Positions 34,449-41,627 of a stretch of DNA of 64,000 bases are shown piece after piece. Below the pieces are notes generated by a model. The model was not told where the DNA came from, did not search any database, and saw only the letters and a list, made by a program, of their open reading frames with translations. Position 1 is the stretch's first letter. Each line of letters opens with the position of its first letter. Location: the NCBI GenBank assembly GCA_009837355.1, contig VXTR01000035.1, forward strand, positions 1-64,000, written 5' to 3'. The DNA comes from Chloroflexota bacterium (lineage in GTDB: Bacteria; Chloroflexota; Dehalococcoidia; Lucifugimonadales; UBA3495). Made by a program: the position numbers and the translations under genes.

Positions 34449-35447
34449 TTATGCGTCCTCGTCGTGCGGGCCGAAGGGGACCACACCGGGTACCCACCAC
34501 TTTTCCCAGGATTCGTCGATGCGTTCCTGGAAGAACTTGAGGTCTTCCTCGGTAAGGTGAGCAAAGCGGCCCTGGCGCTGGAGGTACTCCGTAACCGGCT
34601 TGCGAGGGCGAATGCCCCGGGCGATGGCGCGGGATGGGCCGTTGAGGATAAGCTCGCCGTCCACGATTTCGTACTGCACCCAGATGCCGGTTTCCACGGC
34701 TAGCATTCCCAGTTCGTGGGAATACTTGGGGTCGTAGTCCCAGCCCTTGGGGCAGGGATCGATGCTGTGGATGAAGGTGGGGCCGCCGATGGTCAGGGCG
34801 CGGCGGATTTTGTTGGTGAAGTCCGGGCCGTAGGAACCGCAGGCCGTGGCGATGTAGCGCACGTCGGGGTGGCCGGCAGCCAGCATGGGCGCGGTGTTCT
34901 TCTTCCAGCGGCGGTTCATGATGCGGTGAACCTTGCCCGGCGGGGAGAAGGTGGAGTTGGCGCCCCAGGGGCTGGAACCGGACACCTGGATGTCGGTGTT
35001 GGCGTAGGATTCGTTGTCGTAGCAGAGGATGAGCAGGTTGTACTCGTCGTGCTGCAGGGCTGCCGAAATTGCGGACAGGCCCATGTCCACACCGCCGCCG
35101 TCGCCGCAGAAGGCGATGACGTTGATGGGTTCTTCCTGCATCTTGCCCTTGCGCATCAGGGAGGCTAGGCCGGCCGCAGTGCCGGTGGCGGCGGAACCAC
35201 TGGAACCCAGCTGGGTGTGCATCCACGGCACGACCCACGGCGTGCTGTAGTAGGTGGTGTTGGCCACGTACATACAGCCGGTGCTGCCGACGACGATGGT
35301 GCGAGGACCGGCGGCCTTGATCATGAGGCGCATGACCAAGGCGGACTCGCAGCCCTGGCAGGTGCGGTGGCCGGAGGTGAAGCCTTCGAACACCGGGATT
35401 TGTTTGACACCCCTAACCTGGGGGAGGTCTTGTGTCATAGTAGTCAT
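34449..35447 (-). CDS. porB: 2-oxoacid:ferredoxin oxidoreductase beta subunit
   Basis: This 332-residue ThDP-binding subunit is part of pyruvate (or related 2-oxoacid):ferredoxin oxidoreductase. The cofactor motif GDGGGVDMGLSAI and the following NESYANTDIQVSG are visible, with cysteines in HRTCQGCESALVMR and GSTGCMYV for the [4Fe-4S] cluster. I moved the start to 35447 (MTTMTQDLPQVRG), where AAGGAGAG lies upstream, from the longer frame at 35504. It is the last gene of a gammadelta-alpha-beta operon. The substrate could be pyruvate, 2-oxobutyrate or a branched-chain oxoacid. Confidence 0.92.
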   Translation of the reverse strand: MTTMTQDLPQVRGVKQIPVFEGFTSGHRTCQGCESALVMRLMIKAAGPRTIVVGSTGCMYVANTTYYSTPWVVPWMHTQLGSSGSAATGTAAGLASLMRKGKMQEEPINVIAFCGDGGGVDMGLSAISAALQHDEYNLLILCYDNESYANTDIQVSGSSPWGANSTFSPPGKVHRIMNRRWKKNTAPMLAAGHPDVRYIATACGSYGPDFTNKIRRALTIGGPTFIHSIDPCPKGWDYDPKYSHELGMLAVETGIWVQYEIVDGELILNGPSRAIARGIRPRKPVTEYLQRQGRFAHLTEEDLKFFQERIDESWEKWWVPGVVPFGPHDEDA

Positions 35448-35490
35448 AGCGGCTCTCCTTTTGAAAGGGGGCACCCATTGAATGGGGCAA

Positions 35491-36711
35491 CTAGTCCCGA
35501 ACACCGATCCAGGTGTTTTCTTCTGTGACTTTGCCGGAGTCGATGGACTCTTGAACCATGGCAGTCATTTCTTCCACGTCGCGCACCAGGACTTCACGCC
35601 CACCCAGACCGGCGATGAAGCTCTGCATCAGGGGACGCTGATCCAGAGTGTACAGCGCTGAACGGATTTCGTTGAACAGCACGCCGCCGTAGGATGGCGA
35701 GCCGTAGGAGTAATCGCGGTCGATGACGCCAACGGCCTTGCAGTGGCTGAGGGCCTCGCGAATCTCGTCGGTGGCGAAGGGACGGAAGAACTTGACGCGG
35801 AGGAACCCGACTTTCTTGCCCTGTTCGCGCATCCGGCGCACGGCGACGCGAACGGGCATTGCGAGGGTGCCCATGCCCACCAGGACGATGTCGGCGTCTT
35901 CGGTCATGTACTCTTCAATGAAGGGGCTGGGGTCGCCGCGACCGAAGACCTGCTTGAATTCCTCGTAGGCTTCTTTAATCACGTCGCCGGTGCGGCGCAT
36001 CGCGTCGTCAGTCTGGCGGCGTATCTCCATCAGCCAGTCTTCGTTGACCTGCGGCGCTACGGTGATGGGGTTGTCCGGGTGGAGCAGCAGGCGACCCCGG
36101 TCGTATTGCGGCAGGAACTGGTTGACCTGCTCCTGTGTGGGCACGTTGACGATGGCCTGGGAGTGGGTGAGGAAAGAGCCGTCGCAGGAAATGGCGGCAG
36201 GCAGGAAGACCCGGGGGTCTTCTGCGACTCGCCAAGCCAGCAGCGCGGTGTCCAAGGCCTCCTGCGCGGTTCCGACCCAGTAAAGCATCCAGCCCAGATC
36301 GCGGACGGCCATGGCGTCGTTGTGCTCCACACCGAAGGCGCCGGGGTCGTCCAGGGCGCGGTTGCCCACCATGGCGACCACAGGGAGCCGCAGTCCGGCG
36401 GTAACGGTGATGGCCTCGAAGGCGTAAAACCAACCCACCCCGCTGGAGCCGCAGAAGGTGCGGGCGCCGACGGCGGAGGCGTGCTTGACGATTTCAAATT
36501 GGGAGTGCTCGCTTTCGGCGACGATGAAGTCGCAGTCGAAAGCGCCGTCGGCCTTGAGCTTGGACACGTATTGCATCACCGTGTCGTAGGGCCGGATGGG
36601 GTAGGCAGTGATTACGTCAACGTCGGCGAGGGAGCAGGCGATGGCGATGGCCTCGCTGCCGCTGATGAGCTCCTCACGCTCGGCTTGAGGGGGAAGGGTC
36701 TGGGTGGCCAT
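35491..36711 (-). CDS. porA: 2-oxoacid:ferredoxin oxidoreductase alpha subunit
   Basis: The 406-residue alpha subunit holds the pyrimidine-binding ThDP half: EAIAIACSLADVDVITAYPI at the start, VAESEHSQFEIVKHASAVGA with the family Glu, and the CoA-binding C-terminal domain with VGFLRVKFFRPFATDEI and RDYSYGSP. It pairs with porB to decarboxylate the oxoacid oxidatively to acyl-CoA while reducing ferredoxin. Its start overlaps the stop of the upstream gammadelta gene by one base. The length is usual for separate-subunit PORs. Confidence 0.92.
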   Translation of the reverse strand: MATQTLPPQAEREELISGSEAIAIACSLADVDVITAYPIRPYDTVMQYVSKLKADGAFDCDFIVAESEHSQFEIVKHASAVGARTFCGSSGVGWFYAFEAITVTAGLRLPVVAMVGNRALDDPGAFGVEHNDAMAVRDLGWMLYWVGTAQEALDTALLAWRVAEDPRVFLPAAISCDGSFLTHSQAIVNVPTQEQVNQFLPQYDRGRLLLHPDNPITVAPQVNEDWLMEIRRQTDDAMRRTGDVIKEAYEEFKQVFGRGDPSPFIEEYMTEDADIVLVGMGTLAMPVRVAVRRMREQGKKVGFLRVKFFRPFATDEIREALSHCKAVGVIDRDYSYGSPSYGGVLFNEIRSALYTLDQRPLMQSFIAGLGGREVLVRDVEEMTAMVQESIDSGKVTEENTWIGVRD

Positions 36712-37925
36712 TAGTCATCATCTCCCGCCATGGCGACTTCGGATTCCGCTTCATAGGTGCCGGGACTGTGATAGCCGTGGCTGCGCGTGGCGTCCTTGTC
36801 CTTTTGAACCTGAATCAAATCGGCCATCCAGCGATGGTAGCCCTCTTTGTCCTGAGTCCAGTGCTCCCATTGGCTGTTGTTGTCATTGAACTCGGACTCG
36901 TTGACCATGGTGATGCAGTCGGCCACCGGGCAGACGGCCTCGCAAACGGCGCAGCCGCAGCAGGCTTCCATGTTGGCGTCGTACAGTCCATCCGGAGTAA
37001 CGTCAAAGCAGGTATCCGGGCACTGCAGCCAGCAGAGGGTGCACTTGATGCAGGTGTCGAAGTTGATGACGGGGCGCATGGAGCGGGTGCTGAACTTCTT
37101 GAAAACGGCGCTGCGGGTCGGCTCGAAGCCGCCGTGGGAGCCGTCGGCGACGGAGTTTATCGGGTCATAGCCGTCGCCCTGGGCGACGCCGCGGAAGCCG
37201 GTGCCTTCCTCAACGCCGCGGATGACCAGTCCTTCTTCCATGGACTTCCAGCCGGGAAGGTCAAAGCTGAAGGGTTCGTCCTCACTGCCTTCGCCGGGTT
37301 CCACGGGGCGGGTGGACAGGCGGTCGTGAGTGTTGCGGGCCGACGTTAACTTCAGGCCGCCCCAACCCTGGTCTTCCAGGGCGGCGAGCATGGAGTCGAG
37401 GCTGACCAGCTCCGGACAAACCCTCGCCAGGGCGCCCAGGATACGCACGTCGGTATGGTCGTCCTTATAGACCCACAGGCCGGAGAAACTGGTGGACGCC
37501 GGCACGATGGCCAGGTTGTATGCAGTGTCCTTCTGGTGGATGTCTTCAATGAGGGCATCGGCCTCCTGACGGGAGGTTACGATGAGGGTACCACCGGGCT
37601 TGGTCAGGGCGTTGATGGGCTGCAAGCCGTACCAGGCCCAGGACTCGATGCCTTTGCACATAGTGTCGTCAACGTTGATGGTGACGTCCACCTCGCGGGC
37701 TTCGTACACGGCCAGGTTTTCTTCAAGTTCTTCGGGGCTGTCGGACACGATGGCGAACTGCTTGGCGGGGATGCCGTTGCGTTCGGGGGAATCGCCATAG
37801 CGACCGAAAGCGGTGCCAATTTTGCCTTCCTTGCGGGCGGCAAAAACGATGGTGCGGACGATGTTCCGGGCCAGGGTTTTCTGAAAAATCCCCCGGTACA
37901 CCACCTCCACTGCCACAGTGCTCAT
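36711..37925 (-). CDS. porG: 2-oxoacid:ferredoxin oxidoreductase gamma-delta fusion
   Basis: This 404-residue protein joins two POR subunits. Residues 1 to about 200 are the gamma domain (VEVVYRGIFQKTLARNIVRT, TINVDDTMCKGIESWAWYG). Residues about 280-355 are the delta ferredoxin domain with two [4Fe-4S] motifs, CIKCTLCWLQCP and CCGCAVCEAVCPVADC. The linker between them is acidic, and the C-terminal 50 residues are unassigned. A lone gammadelta fusion beside separate alpha and beta genes is a less common layout than four genes or one full fusion. It is the first gene of the operon. Confidence 0.9.
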   Translation of the reverse strand: MSTVAVEVVYRGIFQKTLARNIVRTIVFAARKEGKIGTAFGRYGDSPERNGIPAKQFAIVSDSPEELEENLAVYEAREVDVTINVDDTMCKGIESWAWYGLQPINALTKPGGTLIVTSRQEADALIEDIHQKDTAYNLAIVPASTSFSGLWVYKDDHTDVRILGALARVCPELVSLDSMLAALEDQGWGGLKLTSARNTHDRLSTRPVEPGEGSEDEPFSFDLPGWKSMEEGLVIRGVEEGTGFRGVAQGDGYDPINSVADGSHGGFEPTRSAVFKKFSTRSMRPVINFDTCIKCTLCWLQCPDTCFDVTPDGLYDANMEACCGCAVCEAVCPVADCITMVNESEFNDNNSQWEHWTQDKEGYHRWMADLIQVQKDKDATRSHGYHSPGTYEAESEVAMAGDDD

Positions 37926-37961
37926 GTTGGGGAGGCCTCCTCGGTGTTTGATTGCTGCGGC

Positions 37962-37970
37962 ATTATAGCA
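37962..37970 (-). promoter_or_regulatory. Extended -10 promoter for the POR operon
   Basis: The minus strand reads TGCTATAAT, an ideal extended -10, 37 bases before porG. It is divergent from the promoter at 38045. Confidence 0.6.
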
Positions 37971-38044
37971 CGATAAGAAGGGTATCGGGGGTATCTGTAA
38001 TCACTCCTGGATATGACAAGCGGGCCGCCGGGATCTCTGGCGTA

Positions 38045-38053
38045 TGGTACACT
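38045..38053 (+). promoter_or_regulatory. Extended -10 promoter for the Xsc-like gene
   Basis: TGGTACACT lies 37 bases before the ATG at 38090 and fits the shared TGnTAnAnT pattern. Confidence 0.45.
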
Positions 38054-38089
38054 GCTGGGCGTTTGATTCGGGAGAAGGAGCGCGTTGCA

Positions 38090-39784
38090 ATGCCCCAGCG
38101 TATGAAGGCCGGCGAAGCAGTTATCGAACTGCTGCGGCAGGAAGGCGTCAGCAAGATTTTCGGCATCGTCGGTTCGTCGTTTCTGGACGTGCTGGACCCG
38201 CTGTATGACCGCGACGACATGGAGTTTGTCGGCGTGCGGCACGAGCAGGGCGCGGCGCTGATGGCTGACGGGTACAGCCGCATCGCCGGCGCGCCGTCGG
38301 TCTGTCTGGTTACCAATGGACCGGGGGTGCTGAACCTGACCTACGGCATCGGGTCGGCTTACGTGTCCCACTCGCCGGTGGTGGTGCTGGCGCCCTCGGC
38401 GTCCCGCGACCATCAGCATCTGGATTCCACGCAGGAATTCGACCAGGTGGCGCTGTTTGAGCCCATCACCAAGGCCAGTTTCGCCATCAACAAGATTGAG
38501 CGGCTGCCCGACGCTTTGCGCCAGGCCTTCCGCATCGCCACGTCGGGCAAGATGGGGCCGGTGCTGGTGGATATTCCCCGGGACCTGCTGCCCGGCGCCG
38601 AGGTTGACCTGGACTTGCTGGCGCCCAACTCCTACCGCACCGGTCAGGGTCGCTCCCGGGGAGACCGGCAACAGGTTGAGGCGGCGGCCCGGGAGATACT
38701 GGCGGCGCAGCGTCCGGTGATCCTGGCCGGAGGAGGCGTCGAATGGAGTCTGGCTGACGCTCCGGTTGCCCGGCTGGCCGAACTGACGGGCGCGCCCATC
38801 GTTACCTCCTACGGTCGGGCCGACGCCGTTCCCAACGACCACCCCAACTACCTGGGCCACCTGGGACGGCTGGGCGCGCAAGAGGCCATTGACGCCGTGC
38901 GCAACGCGGACGTTATCGTCGCCGCCGGCACTCGGCTGGGACAGTCCACGACGTTCTATGACCATCGCTTTATCCCCGATGACGCGCGCATCGTCCACAT
39001 TGAGATTGACCCCAAGGAAATCGGGCGCATCTACCCCATCGCAGTTGGCGTCGAGGGCGACGTGGGCGCGGTGGTTGACGAAATCAACGGCATCGTCGCC
39101 GAGGCGGAACTGCGGCCCAACGCCGACTGGACGGCGCGCGTCGCCGGCTGGAACGCGGCCCGCGCCGCCCGTCTGGATGGAGAGGCTGCCCTGACCGGCG
39201 ACTACATCAAGCCGCAGCGGGTGTACGCCGAGCTGCGCAAGGTGATGCCGCGCAACGCCATCGTCGCGCTGGACGCTGGATTAGCCCCTAACTTCGGGCA
39301 AGACCGCTTGAACTACTATCAGCCGCGCAGCCTGATAATGGCCCTGGACTTGGGCGGCCTGGGCTTCAGCTTCCCGGCCTCCATCGGGGCAAACTTCGCC
39401 GCGCCGGACCGGCCTGTGGTGAACTTCAACGGCGACGGCGGGTTCCTGTTCAACGCCCAGGAGTTTGAAACCGCAGTGCGCTACGGCCTGAAGAACATCT
39501 CAATAGTGATGAACAACGACTGCTGGGGTTCGGAAAAGGCCTACCAGAAGTACGCCTTCAACGAGCGATACGTGGGCGCCGACACGGTCAACCCGCGCTT
39601 CGACAAGTACGCCGAGCTGTTCGGCGGCGCCGGGTTTTACGTTGACCGCCCCGAGGACATCGCCGACGCTTTCGCCCAAGCGCTGGCGGCGGACGGGCCG
39701 AGCATCATCGAGATTCCCACCGACCCGGACGAGATGCCACGGCCGGCGCGGCTTGCCGAAGTGCAGGCCCCGACGGCAGGGTGA
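38090..39784 (+). CDS. ThDP enzyme, sulfoacetaldehyde acetyltransferase-like
   Basis: This 564-residue protein has the three ThDP-enzyme domains. The activating Glu52 lies in VRHEQGAALMADGYSRIAG. The cofactor motif reads NGDGGFLFNAQEFETA, and the nearby NNDCWGSEKAYQKYAF recalls the sulfoacetaldehyde acetyltransferase (Xsc) signature. In other respects it looks like acetolactate synthase or oxalyl-CoA decarboxylase. The Xsc reaction (sulfoacetaldehyde plus phosphate to acetyl phosphate and sulfite) is a hypothesis only; no pta or sulfite exporter is beside it. The ATG follows GAAGGAG. It is divergent from POR and precedes a DUF971 gene by 7 bases. Confidence 0.85.
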   Translation: MPQRMKAGEAVIELLRQEGVSKIFGIVGSSFLDVLDPLYDRDDMEFVGVRHEQGAALMADGYSRIAGAPSVCLVTNGPGVLNLTYGIGSAYVSHSPVVVLAPSASRDHQHLDSTQEFDQVALFEPITKASFAINKIERLPDALRQAFRIATSGKMGPVLVDIPRDLLPGAEVDLDLLAPNSYRTGQGRSRGDRQQVEAAAREILAAQRPVILAGGGVEWSLADAPVARLAELTGAPIVTSYGRADAVPNDHPNYLGHLGRLGAQEAIDAVRNADVIVAAGTRLGQSTTFYDHRFIPDDARIVHIEIDPKEIGRIYPIAVGVEGDVGAVVDEINGIVAEAELRPNADWTARVAGWNAARAARLDGEAALTGDYIKPQRVYAELRKVMPRNAIVALDAGLAPNFGQDRLNYYQPRSLIMALDLGGLGFSFPASIGANFAAPDRPVVNFNGDGGFLFNAQEFETAVRYGLKNISIVMNNDCWGSEKAYQKYAFNERYVGADTVNPRFDKYAELFGGAGFYVDRPEDIADAFAQALAADGPSIIEIPTDPDEMPRPARLAEVQAPTAG

Positions 39785-39791
39785 TTGCGCA

Positions 39792-40094
39792 ATGATTACC
39801 TACGACAACGTCAAGGCAACCGAGGTTGACATCTCCGGCGATCTCATCTGCATCACTTGGGATGACGGTCAACGGGGAACCTACTCCCACCGGATGCTGC
39901 GGCTGCGCTGCCCCTGCGCGTCCTGTGTTGAGGAAATGACCGGGCGCGCGTTGCTGGACCCGGACAGCGTTCCCCAGGATGTGCGGGCATTGGACTACAT
40001 GACGGTAGGGCAGTACGCCCTGCAATTCCTGTGGAGCGACGCCCATTACACCGGCATCTACACCTACCGGTATCTGCGAGCGATGTGCGACTGA
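39792..40094 (+). CDS. DUF971 protein
   Basis: This 100-residue protein is a stand-alone DUF971 domain (the N-terminal domain of gamma-butyrobetaine hydroxylase-like proteins). The pattern SHRMLRLRCPCASCVEEMTG with a CxC/C cysteine group, and VGQYALQFLWSDAHYTGIYTY, is diagnostic. In bacteria it is often linked to Fe-S or P-loop ATPase functions. Here it is transcribed with the ThDP enzyme (7-base gap), which suggests a shared job that is not yet known. Confidence 0.9.
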   Translation: MITYDNVKATEVDISGDLICITWDDGQRGTYSHRMLRLRCPCASCVEEMTGRALLDPDSVPQDVRALDYMTVGQYALQFLWSDAHYTGIYTYRYLRAMCD

Positions 40095-40145
40095 ATCGCC
40101 TGGGGCGAGGCTCGGCCCAGCCAGCGATAGGCGGCGTGGGAGCAA

Positions 40146-40373
40146 TCAGGCGGTTGGCGCGTTGTCCGACTGACGGCCGCGAAAAGTCTGGCCGGGGCGA
40201 TTGCGCAGCTTGGGCGAGGTGAACGTGTCGGACTTGAAGGAGAAGTTGGAAAGCTGCCGCGTGGCCGGCCGGCCGCAGGTCTTGCACTCCATGGGGTCGT
40301 CAGCGCGGGATACGGGCCGAATGGACTCGAAAGACACGTCGCAGTAAGCGCAGTGATACTCGTAAATTGGCAT
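40146..40373 (-). CDS. FmdB-family zinc ribbon protein
   Basis: The 75-residue protein opens MPIYEYHCAYC and has two CxxC knuckles (C8/C11 and C30/C33) forming one zinc ribbon. This is typical of the FmdB regulatory family. The rest is basic and likely binds nucleic acid. The start was trimmed to 40373, after CGGAGG; a longer open frame upstream only reads through a dispersed repeat. A TATAAT at 40392-40397 gives a short leader. The gene is single. Confidence 0.9.
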   Translation of the reverse strand: MPIYEYHCAYCDVSFESIRPVSRADDPMECKTCGRPATRQLSNFSFKSDTFTSPKLRNRPGQTFRGRQSDNAPTA

Positions 40374-40391
40374 AGACACCTCCGGCTCGTG

Positions 40392-40397
40392 ATTATA
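40392..40397 (-). promoter_or_regulatory. -10 element of the FmdB gene
   Basis: The minus strand reads GGATATAATCACG. The transcript would have a leader of about 12 bases that includes the ribosome site. Confidence 0.5.
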
Positions 40398-40417
40398 TCC
40401 TAACGAAAGATTACTCC

Positions 40418-40448
40418 TAACCCAGCCCTCTCCTTTGCCGAGAGGAAG
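40418..40448 (+). repeat. Short CCTAACCCAGCCCTCTCC-type element
   Basis: This stretch in the intergenic gap resembles the frequent 'AACCCAGCCCTCTCC...GAGAGG' dispersed element with an imperfect CTCTCC/GAGAGG hairpin. No second copy was found in the window. Confidence 0.35.
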
Positions 40449-40454
40449 TATGTA

Positions 40455-41609
40455 ATGGACGGGATTGACAAAATGACGACTAACCAAACAACCGACGTTG
40501 TAATCATCGGTGGCGGCGCAGCCGGCTGCGCGGCGGCCTACTACCTGGCCGAGAACGGCATCAAGGCCACCATCATCGAACGCGAAGGCGTGGCCAGCAA
40601 AGCGTCCGGCTACAACGCCGGCGGCCTCAACCCGCTGGAGGGGCACGGCTGGCCGGAGCCGCTGCGACCCATGGCGCTGCAGTCCTTCCGGCTGCATCAG
40701 GACTTATGGACCTCGCTGCCGGCGGAGACGGGAATCGACTATCACGGCCGGATAACGTCGATTCTGAAGGTAGCCCTGGACGAGGAAGAGTTGGCGGATT
40801 TGCGGGAGACGCTGGAGATTTTCAACAACGCTCCGGAACCCGGCTTCTCGGCGGAATGGCTGGAACGTGAGGACGTGCTGGCCTTGGAACCCCGCATAAC
40901 CTCCGAGGTCATGGCCGGCGTCCGCGCGGTGGGCAACGGCGCGCTGGACGGCCAGGAGTTCACCCAGGCTTTGGCCGCCGCCGCCGAAAAACGCGGCGCG
41001 CGGATTGTGTCCGGCAGCGCCGTCGGGCTTCGCCTGGGCAACGGTCGTGTCGAGTCGGTGGTTACCGACGACGGCGAGATTTCCTGCGGCGCGCTGCTGA
41101 TTGCCGCCGGCCCCTGGTGTCGCACCGCCGAACAGTGGCTGGACATCTCCATCCCGGTTGACCCGCTCAAGGGGCAGATTATCCGGGTCAAGCCCGACGG
41201 CCCGGGATTGGACTACGAACTCATCGGCGGCGGCAGCTCGATGTACGACAAGCCCGGCGGGTTGATTTGGTGCGGCTCCACCGAGGAAGACGTGGGGTTT
41301 GACCTGTCGCTCACCGAAGAAGCGCGGACGCGGATTATGACTATGGCCGTTCGCCTGATGCCCTCGCTGGCCAACGCCCAGCAGGCTCTGCACACAGCCT
41401 GCCTGCGTCCGGTTACGCCGGACTGGCTGCCCATCGTGGGGCCGGCGCCCAGCTGGGACAACGCGTACATCTGCGCCGGCGGCCAGAAGAAGGGCATCCT
41501 CCTGGGGCCGGCCATGGGCAAGGGCATTGCGGAGATCATCGCCGACGGCCAGACCGACGTGAGTTTGACCGGATGCGAGCCGGAACGGTTTTCGCCGGCC
41601 TCCAACTAA
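40455..41609 (+). CDS. FAD-dependent oxidoreductase (DAO family)
   Basis: This 384-residue flavoenzyme starts with the dinucleotide-binding motif VVIIGGGAAGCAAAYYLAE (GxGxxG) and continues KASGYNAGGLNPLEGHG, as in glycine/D-amino-acid oxidases. The C-terminal RPVTPDWLPIVGPAP and YICAGGQKKGILLGPAMGKG close the FAD site. Probable substrates are secondary or D-amino acids, or N-methylated amines. The ATG at 40455 follows AGAGGAAG; 40473 is a possible second start. It is followed at 18 bases by the double CaiB gene, suggesting a shared degradation path. Confidence 0.91.
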   Translation: MDGIDKMTTNQTTDVVIIGGGAAGCAAAYYLAENGIKATIIEREGVASKASGYNAGGLNPLEGHGWPEPLRPMALQSFRLHQDLWTSLPAETGIDYHGRITSILKVALDEEELADLRETLEIFNNAPEPGFSAEWLEREDVLALEPRITSEVMAGVRAVGNGALDGQEFTQALAAAAEKRGARIVSGSAVGLRLGNGRVESVVTDDGEISCGALLIAAGPWCRTAEQWLDISIPVDPLKGQIIRVKPDGPGLDYELIGGGSSMYDKPGGLIWCGSTEEDVGFDLSLTEEARTRIMTMAVRLMPSLANAQQALHTACLRPVTPDWLPIVGPAPSWDNAYICAGGQKKGILLGPAMGKGIAEIIADGQTDVSLTGCEPERFSPASN

Positions 41610-41627
41610 CACCAAGGAGCAAATCTT

